Source of the DNA: Pseudolabrys sp.
GTDB taxonomy: Bacteria; Pseudomonadota; Alphaproteobacteria; Rhizobiales; Xanthobacteraceae
Length of the DNA: 64,000 nucleotides
Direction: 5' to 3'
Assembly (NCBI GenBank): GCA_026125895.1
Contig: JAHCKG010000007.1
Location: 62,001 to 126,000 of the forward strand
Shown: in pieces, positions 34,354-43,486 of the stretch
Numbering within the stretch: position 1 is the stretch's first letter
Layout of the letters: every line of letters starts with the position of its first letter
Notes under the pieces: model-generated
The model's database searches: none
What the model was told of the DNA's origin: nothing
Seen by the model: only the letters and a program-made list of their open reading frames with translations
Program-made: the position numbers and the translations under genes

Positions 34354-34829
34354 TGTCGTGACGATGATCGTCTACGACCAGAATTTTACTCTGAAGGAGC
34401 GAAAGTCAATCGCACATAACGCTCTTCGCATTGAGCGAAAGCGCAGGCAGCAGTCCAGCCCGAGTGAATGTAAAAAAAGCACCGTCCCGATTAAGGGCGA
34501 CTAGAGGAAAGGCCAATAAGCAACAGCCACTCCCATCGCTATCCACAGTACCGACGCAACAAGAAAGAAACCGATCGGCATACTCACCACCCCGTCCATG
34601 ACGAACGCGAAAGGGATCCACTAGCGTCGAAGGTAAACGCTAGGGACTAAAATCAGCGCCAGAGAGCCCTAGACGCCGGCCAAGCAGGCTCCAGCCGGCA
34701 GCATATTTTGACCAAAATCGATGCTGAACGCACCTGGATTTTCCTACGCGCCATAGTTGAACTACAAAATGTTTCTGCTAAGATTACGGTTTATTCTGAT
34801 GTTGAGATGTATTTACGCGTGAGAACCCG
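34354..34829. other. gene-poor, AT-richer gap
   Basis: About 476 bases lie between the SDR gene and the small cysteine-rich gene. Base composition is clearly less GC-rich than the flanking clusters. No frame has support on either strand, and no repeat copy, hairpin terminator or RNA gene was recognised. Confidence 0.45.
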
Positions 34830-35012
34830 ATGTCTGAGAAACGGTTTTGTCGCTGCGGAGAGCCGATGTACGCCGCCGGCGACAACTTCGCCGCAAATCA
34901 CACTGGGGTAAAGGTCCGTGTCTTCAATTGCGATCGCTGCGCGCATGAGCTGCGGCTGACTGAGTGGGCCACAGATTATCAAGTCGATTCCGCAGAGCGC
35001 AGCACTTTATAG
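34830..35012 (+). CDS. small cysteine-rich protein, possible zinc ribbon
   Basis: 60-residue hypothetical protein with two cysteine pairs, C-x-C at residues 7/9 (FCRCGEPM) and C-x2-C at 34/37 (FNCDRC), 24 residues apart, fitting a small zinc ribbon. The region between them is NFAANHTGVKVRVF. No signal peptide. Proteins of this kind occur in rhizobia as orphan small genes. The frame is on plus, just before an XRE regulator, in AT-richer DNA; codon evidence is thin because of its size. Confidence 0.5.
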   Translation: MSEKRFCRCGEPMYAAGDNFAANHTGVKVRVFNCDRCAHELRLTEWATDYQVDSAERSTL

Positions 35013-35133
35013 ATTAGAGGGAACGAAGTTGCCGTCCGAGAAAAGCCTCTATCGCGCCTCACTAATTTTTCGTTTCACTTCGGTGCTTTTCATTTGCGTT
35101 ATGCTGTAGGTAAGCACGGAGGTTTCCCAAGAG

Positions 35134-35550
35134 ATGACCAGTAAGGCCTTTAATTCCACCGATAAGTACGTCGGCGCTCGCCTTCGGATGCGCAGGCTCA
35201 TGTTGGATTTGAGCCAAACCGAGGTTGCGGACCACGTCGGTCTAACATTTCAGCAAATTCAAAAATATGAAAAGGGCTTCAATCGAATCAGCGCGAGTCG
35301 ACTTCAGCAGTTCGGCACGCTTCTACATGTTCCGGTCTCTTTTTTCTTCGAAGGTGCTCCCAGCCAAAATGAAGGCCACCGTTCAACCGGAAGATCTTTA
35401 GAAAACGAGTTCATCGATTTTCTTTCTACCTCCGAAGGGCTGGCGATTGCAAAGGCGTTTGTAGCTATCAAAAACCCTTCGTTACGCAGATCAATTGTTT
35501 CCATGGTCGAGAAAATCGCAAACGAGAGCGACCGGAGGAAAGCAAGCTAA
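35134..35550 (+). CDS. XRE family helix-turn-helix regulator
   Basis: 138-residue regulator. The HTH occupies about residues 12-66: VGARLRMRRLMLDLSQTEVA then VGLTFQQIQKYEKGFNRISASRLQQF and LLHVPVSFFFEG. The remaining 70 residues form a helical tail. This type, with LTFQQIQKYEKG.NR, is widespread in rhizobia (for example PraR-like regulators). A GGAGG site lies eleven bases before the ATG. The gene lies in an AT-richer patch between two parts of the aromatic cluster and may be acquired; target unknown. Confidence 0.88.
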   Translation: MTSKAFNSTDKYVGARLRMRRLMLDLSQTEVADHVGLTFQQIQKYEKGFNRISASRLQQFGTLLHVPVSFFFEGAPSQNEGHRSTGRSLENEFIDFLSTSEGLAIAKAFVAIKNPSLRRSIVSMVEKIANESDRRKAS

Positions 35551-35607
35551 GGTCACGCAGGGAAACCGAGCCAGATCACCTCCTCACCCCAACAGCAGCC
35601 CTCGTCA

Positions 35608-36174
35608 TCAGCCATTAACGCGGTGGATGAAAGCAGCAAAGCCGGCGAGCTGGGTCTTGATGATGTCCCGGGTTGGCTGATCGGTCAGTTCGAGCGTGTC
35701 CTTGTCGAACTTGGTCGGCGCGAAGGACACGAAGATCTCGGGCGTGCCGAACAGGAAGACGTTCAGGTAGGTCAGCGACTGCCGCATGTGATACTGCATG
35801 CGCGAGCCGCCCAGCGGACCGCCGCTCGCCGACTGCAACGCCACCGGCTTTTCCTTGAACGGCTGATCCTTCATGCGCGAGACCCAGTCGAGCGCGTTCT
35901 TCAGCGCACCGGGGATCGTCCAGTTGTATTCCGGCGTGACGATGATCACACCGTCGGCGTTGCGCACGGCGTCGGCCAGCGCCTGAACCGGCGCCGGGAA
36001 GCCGTCGATGTCCTGGATGTCCTGATTGTAGAACGGGATGGTGTCGAACGGCGGCGCCTCGGTGAAGGTCATGCCCGATGGCGCCAGCGCCGGCAGCGCC
36101 CGCACCAGCGCGTGGTTATAGGAGTTCTTGCGCAGCGATCCGCAGATCGTCAGCACCTTGAGCTCACCGGCCAT
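35608..36174 (-). CDS. NADPH-dependent FMN reductase family protein
   Basis: 188-residue flavodoxin-fold reductase. Motifs are the phosphate loop GSLRKNSYN, PFYNQDI, and VTPEYNWTIPGALKNALDWVSR, typical of ChrR/YieF-like FMN reductases that reduce quinones, chromate or supply FMNH2. Near the C-terminus APTKFDKDTLELTD and a helix complete the fold. It precedes, on the same strand as the FAH-family gene, the AT-rich patch; a role in two-electron quinone reduction during aromatic breakdown is possible but not shown. Confidence 0.88.
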   Translation of the reverse strand: MAGELKVLTICGSLRKNSYNHALVRALPALAPSGMTFTEAPPFDTIPFYNQDIQDIDGFPAPVQALADAVRNADGVIIVTPEYNWTIPGALKNALDWVSRMKDQPFKEKPVALQSASGGPLGGSRMQYHMRQSLTYLNVFLFGTPEIFVSFAPTKFDKDTLELTDQPTRDIIKTQLAGFAAFIHRVNG

Positions 36175-36286
36175 GTCGTCCTCTCATCCTGTTGCGCGCA
36201 TACAATGCAAAGCGCGCGCCCCATGATCGTCACGGGACGCGCCATTGTCGAATTCAGACGACCAACGCCATGAGCGGCGCCTTCGT

Positions 36287-37159
36287 TCACTTCTCGTCGG
36301 CGATGCCGTTCTTGAGAACGCCGATGCCGCCGATCTCGACCTCGATGGTGTCGCCAGCCTTCATCCACACCGGATCCGGCTTGCGCGCATGACCCACGCC
36401 CGACGGCGTGCCGGTGAAGATGATGTCGCCCGGCTCCAGCGTCATGCCTTCAGTGAGATAGACCAGCGACTCCGCCACCGGGAACATGAAGTGGTCGGTG
36501 TTCGAGGATTGCATCGTATTGCCGTTGAGGCGGCTTTCGATCTTGAGGCCCTTGCCGCCGCGCGGCAGCTCATCGGCCGTCACCATCCACGGGCCATAGC
36601 TGCCGGTCTGGTCGAAGTTCTTGCCCATGCCCCACTGCGTGGTGTGGCGCTGATATTCGCGGATCGAGCCTTCCATGCCGCAGGTGTAACCGGCGACGCT
36701 GTCGGCGGCGTTGTCCAGCGTCAGGTGCCGCGCGCGCTTGCCGATGACGACGACGAGCTCCGCTTCGTAATCGAACTGGATCGACTTCTTCGGCCGGATC
36801 AGCGGCGCGCTGGGCGCCGTGAACGAGCTCATGACGCGGAAGAAGATCGACTGGAATTTCGGGATGTTGTCCTTCTGCGGACCTTCCTTGACGTGATCGA
36901 GGTAGTTGAGCCCGAGGCAGATCACCTTGCCCGGGTTCTGCACCGGTAGCGCAAACTTGACGCCGGCGAGCGGGCGGCGCGCCGAGGCGGGCGCCTTCTT
37001 GACCACATCCGCCAGGGTCTTGGTCTCTCCGCCAGCGCGCAGGAAGGCGCCGAGCTCCGTGGCGAGCTTGCTGTCGGCCGCGTTGACGTCGACGACGGTG
37101 TCGCCGTCGATCACGCCCATGCGAACGCCGTTGTCGGTTTCGAAATTGACGATCTTCAT
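36287..37159 (-). CDS. fumarylacetoacetate hydrolase family protein
   Basis: 290-residue FAH-superfamily enzyme. The metal and catalytic blocks are visible: CLGLNYLDHVKEG, then IQFDYEAELVVVIGKRAR (the Glu pair), AGYTCGMEGSIREYQR, and TGTPSGVGHARKPDPVWMKAGDTIEVEIGGIGVLKN. Such enzymes cleave C-C bonds of fumarylpyruvate, maleylpyruvate or similar beta-diketo acids. Beside a gentisate-type dioxygenase, fumaryl- or maleylpyruvate hydrolase is the natural guess. No glutathione-dependent maleylpyruvate isomerase was found in the cluster, so direct maleylpyruvate hydrolysis is possible. Confidence 0.88.
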   Translation of the reverse strand: MKIVNFETDNGVRMGVIDGDTVVDVNAADSKLATELGAFLRAGGETKTLADVVKKAPASARRPLAGVKFALPVQNPGKVICLGLNYLDHVKEGPQKDNIPKFQSIFFRVMSSFTAPSAPLIRPKKSIQFDYEAELVVVIGKRARHLTLDNAADSVAGYTCGMEGSIREYQRHTTQWGMGKNFDQTGSYGPWMVTADELPRGGKGLKIESRLNGNTMQSSNTDHFMFPVAESLVYLTEGMTLEPGDIIFTGTPSGVGHARKPDPVWMKAGDTIEVEIGGIGVLKNGIADEK

Positions 37160-37307
37160 TGTGCCTCACCCAGACTGTTCAAATGCCGCTTGCCACGCGC
37201 GCGGACGCGCTGCGAGGCTTAGCGCACTGGGAGGCATCCCTTCAACTGCCTGAAGGGCCCACGTTTTTCGGATGGCGGAACGGTGGGCCGCGACGCGGCG
37301 CGCCGGT

Positions 37308-38294
37308 TCAGCGCTTTGGCTGCTCGGACAGCGAGAAGGCCTGGATCGAGAAGCGACAGTCGTTGTCCATCCAGACCCCGGCCGGCTCCCAGCCCACGCC
37401 ACGGGCGAGCGCGGCCAGCGACTCCGGCGTGTATTTGTAGCTGCTCTCGGTGTGGATGGTCTCGCCGGCGCGGAATTCGAAACAGCCGCCTGCGACCTTC
37501 ACCTTCTGCCGCTTGAGGCTGGCGAGATGCATTTCGACGCGCTGGCGCTCGCGGTTGTAGAAAGCGTGATGCTCGAAGCTGTCGAGATCGAAGTTGCCGC
37601 GCAGTTCGCGGTTCATGCGCACGAGCAAGTTCATGTTGAATTTCTCGGTGAAGCCCGCGGCGTCGTTATAGGCCTCGTTGAGAATTTCGGCTTCCTTCAC
37701 CAGGTCGGCGCCGATGATCATCTTGGAACCGGGGCCGAGGGTCTTGGCGGCATTGCGAAGGAACGCCGCCGCCTCGTGCGGCTCGAAATTGCCGATGGTC
37801 GAGCCGGGGAATAAGCCGATGCGCGCCGGCGCCTCGACGGCTTCCTTCGGCAGTTCGAAAGGCTGCGTGAAATCCGCGGTGATCGGCACGATCTTGAGCG
37901 AGGGAAAGTCCGGTTGCATTTCAGCGGCTTCCTGCTCGACCATCGGTCCGCAGATATCGACCGGGACATAGACCGCGAGCTCGGGCGCGGCGGCCAGCAG
38001 AAGGCGCGCCTTCTGGTTGGAGCCGGAGCCAAACTCGACGATGGCCGCGCCCGGCGGAATGAGCTGCGCGATCTCGGCGCCGCGCTCGCGCAGGATGCTC
38101 ATTTCGCAGCGCGTCGGATAATACTCAGGCTGCTCGGTGATGCGCTCGAACAGCTCCGAACCGACGGCGTCGTAGAAATACTTCGGCGACAGCCGCTTGC
38201 GCTGCTGGCTCAGGCCTTTGAGAACATCGGCCTCGAAAGCCGACTGTTCGTCGTCCGCCGGGGCAATAGACTGGGTACGTGCCAAAGCGACCAT
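37308..38294 (-). CDS. egtD: L-histidine N(alpha)-methyltransferase EgtD
   Basis: 328-residue SAM-dependent enzyme that trimethylates histidine to hercynine, the first step of ergothioneine synthesis. Recognised by LSPKYFYDAVGSELFERITEQPEYYPTR-type N-terminus (LSQQRKRLSPKYFYD, then EQPEYYPTRCE), the SAM motif VEFGSGSNQKARLLL, FPGSTIGNFEPHEAAAFLR, and YNDAAGFTEKFNMNLLVRMNREL. Length is as expected. It lies 53 bases downstream of egtB on the same strand, forming an egtB-egtD pair; egtC and egtA are absent here, as is usual in alphaproteobacteria. Confidence 0.95.
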   Translation of the reverse strand: MVALARTQSIAPADDEQSAFEADVLKGLSQQRKRLSPKYFYDAVGSELFERITEQPEYYPTRCEMSILRERGAEIAQLIPPGAAIVEFGSGSNQKARLLLAAAPELAVYVPVDICGPMVEQEAAEMQPDFPSLKIVPITADFTQPFELPKEAVEAPARIGLFPGSTIGNFEPHEAAAFLRNAAKTLGPGSKMIIGADLVKEAEILNEAYNDAAGFTEKFNMNLLVRMNRELRGNFDLDSFEHHAFYNRERQRVEMHLASLKRQKVKVAGGCFEFRAGETIHTESSYKYTPESLAALARGVGWEPAGVWMDNDCRFSIQAFSLSEQPKR

Positions 38295-38347
38295 AAGGCC
38301 CTCTCAAATCCGAATGCGGAGTGTTAATTCCGTGGCCGGCGTCCGGT

Positions 38348-39601
38348 TCAGGGAAATTCGGCCAGACGCAGGCCGCTGAACTGCCAGCGCGCCGCCGGCG
38401 GAAAGAAATTGCGGTAGCTCAAACGCTCATGCCCCTCGGGGGTTGCCAGCGACGAGCCGCGCAACACCATCTGTCCGCTCATGAACTTGCCGTTGTACTC
38501 GCCCAGCGCCCCGTCGATCGCCCGGTAGCCCGGATAGGACAGATAGGCACTCCGCGTCCATTGCCAAGCGCCGCCGAAGGCATCGGCCAGAGCGCCGGAC
38601 CGGGCGGAAGTCTCCCATTCCTGCTCGCTGGGCAGGTGTTTGCCGGCAAACCGGGCGAAAGCGTCGGCTTCGTAATAGCTGACATGCAAAACTGGCGCAG
38701 CAGCGTCCACAGGCTTGAGACCACCAAGGGTCATGATCTGCCAGGTTCCATCTTCCTGGCGCCAGTAACCCGGGGCCTCCCAGCCCTCCCCCTGTACCGT
38801 CGCCCAACCGTCCGACAGCCACAGCGACGGCGTGCGGTAGCCGCCCGCTTCGATGAATTCGAGCCACTGGGCATTGGTGACGAGATGGCGCGCGATCCGC
38901 ATCTTCGGGATCAGCGCGTCGTGGCGCGGCAGTTCGTTGTCGAAACAGAAGCCGGAGTTATCGTGGCCGATCGGCTGGATGCCCGAGGGCACGTCGACGA
39001 AATCGTCCACCGCTCGCAGCGCGCTCGCCGCGCCCGGCATGCGCCAATCCGGATTGTAAGCGGGATTGGTCGGGTTCTGCGCGAAGGCGTGCAGGATGTC
39101 GGTGAGCAACAGCTCCTGATGCTGCTGCTCGTGATTGAGACCGATCTCGAGAATTTCGAAAACGCGCGGTGCATCCTGCGCCGTGACGTTGGCGATCAGC
39201 TTCTCGACCGCCGCATCGACATGCGCGCGATAGCGCGTGACCTCTTCGCTGTTCGGCCGCGTAATCAGCCCGCGCTGCGGCCGCGCATAACGCGGACCGG
39301 CGGCGACGTAATAGGAGTTGAACAGAAACGGAAAGCGCTCGTCGAAGATCTTGTAGGATGCATCGAACTCGCGGACGAGAAATGTCTCGAAGAACCACGT
39401 GACATGCGCGCGATGCCATTTGGTCGGTGACGCATCCGCCATCGACTGCACGATCTGATCTTCGGGCGAAAGGAACGAGGCGCGATGTTCGGTTTCGCCG
39501 CGCACGCGGCGATAAGCGGACAGCCATTGGCCGCGCTGGTCGTCGAGATCTGGCTTGGTATGCAACGCGCCGGTCATCGACGACTTTGCGGTTTGGGCCA
39601 T
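38348..39601 (-). CDS. egtB: ergothioneine biosynthesis sulfoxide synthase EgtB
   Basis: 417-residue non-haem iron enzyme joining hercynine with gamma-glutamylcysteine or cysteine to form the sulfoxide intermediate of ergothioneine. The N-terminal DinB-like domain carries the iron ligands in WHRAHVTWFFE and NHEQQHQELL; the C-terminal formylglycine-generating-enzyme-like domain has HVSYYEADAFARFAGKHLPSEQEWE and YRNFFPPAARWQFSGLRLA. I start at 39601, where GGAGG (39609-39613) lies seven bases upstream; the frame opens ten codons earlier. Operon with egtD. Confidence 0.95.
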   Translation of the reverse strand: MAQTAKSSMTGALHTKPDLDDQRGQWLSAYRRVRGETEHRASFLSPEDQIVQSMADASPTKWHRAHVTWFFETFLVREFDASYKIFDERFPFLFNSYYVAAGPRYARPQRGLITRPNSEEVTRYRAHVDAAVEKLIANVTAQDAPRVFEILEIGLNHEQQHQELLLTDILHAFAQNPTNPAYNPDWRMPGAASALRAVDDFVDVPSGIQPIGHDNSGFCFDNELPRHDALIPKMRIARHLVTNAQWLEFIEAGGYRTPSLWLSDGWATVQGEGWEAPGYWRQEDGTWQIMTLGGLKPVDAAAPVLHVSYYEADAFARFAGKHLPSEQEWETSARSGALADAFGGAWQWTRSAYLSYPGYRAIDGALGEYNGKFMSGQMVLRGSSLATPEGHERLSYRNFFPPAARWQFSGLRLAEFP

Positions 39602-39960
39602 GAACGGGCCTCCGTATCGGTAATCTGACAATGTCCCCGGGGAGGGAAATTTCTATGTAAGTCCCTGCTGGGGAATTTCCATCTCAACAAAGACGGCTGA
39701 CGTTGCAAATAGTTCCACTTCCAAAATTCACACACAAGGCGGGGCGGGTTCACATTTGGGCCGGCCGGCCCTGAGGCGGGGCGAAATTTAGCGGCCGATT
39801 TACCCGCCAGCTCAAGGTGATAGCCTAGGTTGCCCCCCGATGAGCCGATGCGCTTCCGGTCTTCGGAGGCTTTGAGCGAAGTCTGTGCAAATCGCGATGG
39901 CAACCTCCCGACCGTGCTATGCTGGGGCGCAACATTCAGCGGGACAAGGGGCGTGGTGTA
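39602..39960. other. intergenic region upstream of egtB
   Basis: About 359 bases between egtB and the small lipoprotein gene, both on minus. Frames on plus across 39830-40150 are antisense to the lipoprotein or have no family resemblance. The egtBD promoter should be here. No palindrome or terminator was singled out. Confidence 0.45.
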
Positions 39961-40221
39961 CTACTTGCCCGTCCCACTCGCTGGGCTCGGCGCTCGGGGC
40001 GCCATTTGCTTATCAATGTAGGCTTGATAGCGAGGATCATCAGGCCTTGGCGGCGCGTCGTCCGGCAAGCCGCCCATCCAGTGCGGCATCGTGTCGGCTG
40101 TCTTTTCAGACAACCAAGTATTTATAGAGCCGCACCCAGATATAAGTAGCGCAAGCGAGATTGCCGCCAACCTCAGAAATATTCGCAAAATTTCCTCCAC
40201 GCTATAGACGGAATCTATCAA
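39961..40221 (-). CDS. small putative lipoprotein
   Basis: 86-residue secreted protein. A hydrophobic segment (about residues 16-29, RLAAISLALLISGC) ends in a lipobox-like LISGC, so Cys30 is the likely lipidated residue. The mature part contains TMPHWMGGLPDDAPPRPDDPRYQAYIDKQ, a composition I recognise from short Bradyrhizobium-type hypothetical lipoproteins. A shorter start is possible because the first 10-15 residues precede the signal peptide. Function unknown. Confidence 0.7.
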   Translation of the reverse strand: MIDSVYSVEEILRIFLRLAAISLALLISGCGSINTWLSEKTADTMPHWMGGLPDDAPPRPDDPRYQAYIDKQMAPRAPSPASGTGK

Positions 40222-40319
40222 GTGCCATCACTCAATCAAGAGTTGAATATCAATCATCGCGCTTATTCGATAGGATTTAATTGAACTGGGCAATCCTTAA
40301 ATGCCGGGTACAACAAGGC

Positions 40320-41420
40320 ATGCGGGTTAATGGCAGACAGTATCGTACGGTGTGGGTCGGTGACAACGGCCGATCCATCGAGGTTATCGATCAGGCTAGC
40401 TTGCCCCACCGATTCGTCATCGTGTCGCTGCGCACTCTCGACGATGCTGCCCGCGCCATTAGATCGATGCAGGTGCGCGGCGCGCCGCTGATCGGCGCGG
40501 CGGCTGCCTATGGTATATGCCTGGCCGTGGCGACGGATGCATCCGACCAGGCACTCGATCGCGCCTATGACATGCTCCTTGCCACCCGGCCGACAGCAGT
40601 CAACTTGCGATGGGCGCTCGACGAGATGCGCCGTACGTTGCGTAACCTGCCGCGGGAAGGGCGTGCCGCCGCTGCCTACAAGCGCGCCGGCGAAATCGCC
40701 GACGAGGACGTCGCTGCAAATTCGGCGTTGGGCGAACGCGGAGCCGCGATCCTGCACGATCTCGCCAGGAAGAAGAACGGCGCGCGTCTCAATGTGCTGA
40801 CGCATTGCAATGCCGGCTGGCTGGCGACGGTGGACTGGGGCACGGCGTTGGCGCCGGTTTACAAGGCGCACGATGCCGGCCTGCCGGTCCATGTCTGGGT
40901 CGATGAGACGCGCCCGCGAAATCAGGGCATGAGCCTCACGGCGTGGGAGCTCGGCCAGCACGGCGTCCCGCACACAGTGATCGCCGACAATGTCGGCGGG
41001 CATTTGATGCAGCACGGCATGGTCGATGTCGCCATCGTCGGTACCGACCGCACCACGGCGCGCGGCGACGTCTGCAACAAAATCGGCACGTATCTCAAAG
41101 CGCTGGCGGCGAAGGATAACGATGTGCCGTTCTATGTCGCCGCGCCGTCGCCGAGCATCGACTGGACGATCAGGGACGGCGTGCGGGAAATCCCCATCGA
41201 GGAGCGCAGCGGCGCAGAACTCTCGCACATCAGCGGCCGCCTGCCCGACGGCTCGGTGGTCGAAGTTGATATCGCGCCAGAAGGCAGCGCCATGGCGAAC
41301 TACGCGTTCGACGTGACGCCGGCGCATCTCGTCAGCGGATTGATTACCGAACGCGGCGTTTGCGCGGCTTCGGCAGACGGTCTGCGCAGCCTGTTTCCCG
41401 ACCGCGCGCCGAAGGACTGA
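40320..41420 (+). CDS. mtnA: S-methyl-5-thioribose-1-phosphate isomerase
   Basis: 366-residue isomerase converting 5-methylthioribose-1-phosphate to methylthioribulose-1-phosphate in salvage of methylthioadenosine. Motifs: [16 protein letters not shown], the catalytic Cys in [12 protein letters not shown], and the catalytic Asp in [21 protein letters not shown]. The ATG at 40320 ([12 protein letters not shown]) gives the family length; the frame opens 13 codons earlier. An aldolase/dehydrogenase fusion starts 11 bases after its stop on the same strand, so the pair is very likely an operon. Usual partners MtnB, MtnC, MtnD are not here. Confidence 0.95.
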   Translation: MRVNGRQYRTVWVGDNGRSIEVIDQASLPHRFVIVSLRTLDDAARAIRSMQVRGAPLIGAAAAYGICLAVATDASDQALDRAYDMLLATRPTAVNLRWALDEMRRTLRNLPREGRAAAAYKRAGEIADEDVAANSALGERGAAILHDLARKKNGARLNVLTHCNAGWLATVDWGTALAPVYKAHDAGLPVHVWVDETRPRNQGMSLTAWELGQHGVPHTVIADNVGGHLMQHGMVDVAIVGTDRTTARGDVCNKIGTYLKALAAKDNDVPFYVAAPSPSIDWTIRDGVREIPIEERSGAELSHISGRLPDGSVVEVDIAPEGSAMANYAFDVTPAHLVSGLITERGVCAASADGLRSLFPDRAPKD

Positions 41421-41431
41421 AGGGCAAGCCG

Positions 41432-43486
41432 ATGCAGAACCTGTGGTCCGACCAAGATGCGCGCGCGGCGATCGAGAGCTACGCCGGGCAAGGCGTCAAC
41501 GAGGACCTCGCGCTGCGCACCTATACGACGCGGCTGCTCGGCGGCGAACCGCGCCTGGTCCAGCACGGCGGCGGCAACACGTCGGTGAAGACCACGGTGA
41601 CCGATCGTCTCGGTCGCACCATCGACGTTCTGTGCGTGAAGGGATCGGGCTGGGACATGGGCACGATCGAGCCGCCGGGTCTGCCCGCGGTGAAACTTGG
41701 CCCGCTGCTCGAACTTGCCGCACTCGACGCCCTGAGCGACGAGCACATGGTCAACCTGCAACGCACCAATCTGATCGATGCGGCCTCACCCACCCCCTCG
41801 GTCGAGACGCTGCTGCACGCCTTCATCCCGCACAAATTCGTCGATCACACCCACGCCAACGCCGTGCTGTCGCTGTGCGATCGGCCGGACGGCATGGAAT
41901 TGTGCCGGCGAGTGTTCGGGCCGAAAGTGCCGGTCATACCGTTCGTGATGCCCGGCTTTGCGCTGGCGAAGAAGGCGAAGGAAACCTTCGACGCCAATCC
42001 CGACTGCATCGGCCTGATGCTGCACAAGCATGGCATCTTCTCGTTCGGCGCGAGCGCGCGCGAGGCCTATGATCGCATGATCGAGCTCGTCGGCCTCGCT
42101 GAGAAAGAACTGGCCAAGGGCGCCGGCAGGACTTTGGTGCAGGTCCAACTGCCGGCCCAGCTTGCCGGCGCTGGCGACATCGCGCCGATCCTGCGCGGCC
42201 TGCTGGCGGCGCCGATCGACAAGGGCGAAGGACGTTATGCGCGTGTCGTCCTCGATCATCGCGCGACGCCCCGGGTAATAGAATATGTGAACGGCTCCGA
42301 GCTTGCACGCTGCAGCCAGCAAGGACCGGTGACGCCGGATCACGTCATTCGCACCAAACCGCGTCCCGTCATTCTTCCTGCCCCCGAGGCCGGCAAGCTC
42401 GACGAGTTCGCCGAGGCGGCGCGCGCCACAATCGAGAAATTCCGCGCCGATTACCGCGCCTATTTCGAACGTCACAACGCCAACGCACGGCCGAAGAAGA
42501 AGCCGCTCGACGATACGCCGCGTGTTCTCCTGGTGCCGGGCCTTGGTCTGTTCGGCGTCGGCCCGACGGCGAAGGATGCCGCTGTCACTGCTGACATCGC
42601 CGAGACCTGCGCTTCCGTCGTCCTCGATGCGGAAAAGACCGGACGCTTCGAGACCATCACCGAAGCCGATCAGTTCGACATGGAATACTGGTCGCTGGAG
42701 CAGGCCAAGCTCGGTAAATCATCGCCGAAGCCGCTGCGGGGCCAGGTCGCCGTCGTTACCGGCGGCGCCGGCACCATCGGGAAGGCAACCGCCGCGGCTC
42801 TCAAGCGCGAGGGCGCGGAAATCGCGCTGTTCGACCTCGACGCCGACGCCGTGAAGGCCGCGGCCAAAGCGCTTGGCGGCTTCGCAGTCGTCTGCGATGT
42901 GACCGATCGTTCGTCGGTTGATCGCGCGTTTGAAGCCGTGACCGCCACATTCGGCGGCGTCGATATCCTGGTGTCGAATGCGGGTGCCGCCTGGCAGGGC
43001 CGCATCGGCGACGTCGATGACAGCGTGCTGCGCAAGAGCTTCGAGCTCAATTTCTTCGGTGCGCAGAACGTCGCGCAGGCCGCGGTGAAGATTATGCTGA
43101 CGCAGGCGACTGGCGGCACGCTCCTGTTCAACATCTCGAAGCAGGCGGTGAACCCGGGCCCGAATTTCGGCCCCTACGGCCTGCCCAAGGCGGCCGCGCT
43201 GGCGCTCATGAGGCAATACGCCATCGACTACGGCACCGACGGCATCACCGCCAACGGCGTGAATGCCGACCGCATCCGCTCGGGTCTGTTGACCGATCAA
43301 ATGGTCGATTCGCGCTCCAAGGCGCGCGGCGTCACCGAACAGAACTACATGAGCGGCAACTTGCTCGGCCGCGAGGTGCGCGCCGAGGATGTCGCCGACG
43401 CCTTCGTATCGCTGGCGCTGGCGCGCAAGACCACCGGCGCGGTGCTCACGGTCGACGGCGGCAATGTCGCCGCAGCGCTGCGCTAG
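41432..43486 (+). CDS. class II aldolase / short-chain dehydrogenase fusion
   Basis: 684-residue bifunctional protein. Residues 1 to about 410 form a class II (adducin-type) aldolase with QHGGGNTSVK and the metal site HTHANAV plus a second His region (LMLHKHGIFSFG). From about residue 430 an SDR domain follows: VTGGAGTIGKATAAAL, SNAGAAW, the Tyr-x3-Lys of PYGLPKAAAL, and LTVDGGNVAAALR at the end. The type is known from RhaD-like rhamnulose-phosphate aldolase/dehydrogenases. Next to mtnA, a likelier job is cleavage of methylthioribulose-1-phosphate to DHAP and methylthioacetaldehyde, with the SDR reducing or oxidising the aldehyde. This assignment is inference. Its last four bases overlap the convergent transaldolase gene. 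Confidence 0.88.
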   Translation: MQNLWSDQDARAAIESYAGQGVNEDLALRTYTTRLLGGEPRLVQHGGGNTSVKTTVTDRLGRTIDVLCVKGSGWDMGTIEPPGLPAVKLGPLLELAALDALSDEHMVNLQRTNLIDAASPTPSVETLLHAFIPHKFVDHTHANAVLSLCDRPDGMELCRRVFGPKVPVIPFVMPGFALAKKAKETFDANPDCIGLMLHKHGIFSFGASAREAYDRMIELVGLAEKELAKGAGRTLVQVQLPAQLAGAGDIAPILRGLLAAPIDKGEGRYARVVLDHRATPRVIEYVNGSELARCSQQGPVTPDHVIRTKPRPVILPAPEAGKLDEFAEAARATIEKFRADYRAYFERHNANARPKKKPLDDTPRVLLVPGLGLFGVGPTAKDAAVTADIAETCASVVLDAEKTGRFETITEADQFDMEYWSLEQAKLGKSSPKPLRGQVAVVTGGAGTIGKATAAALKREGAEIALFDLDADAVKAAAKALGGFAVVCDVTDRSSVDRAFEAVTATFGGVDILVSNAGAAWQGRIGDVDDSVLRKSFELNFFGAQNVAQAAVKIMLTQATGGTLLFNISKQAVNPGPNFGPYGLPKAAALALMRQYAIDYGTDGITANGVNADRIRSGLLTDQMVDSRSKARGVTEQNYMSGNLLGREVRAEDVADAFVSLALARKTTGAVLTVDGGNVAAALR

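Noticed and set aside
34708..34911. 67-codon open frame on plus overlapping the Cys-rich gene
   Set aside because: No ribosome site, no motif; the overlapping frame with paired cysteines is the better candidate.
35495..35680. 61-codon open frame on plus after the XRE gene
   Set aside because: Overlaps the end of the XRE gene and the end of the FMN reductase; no motif.
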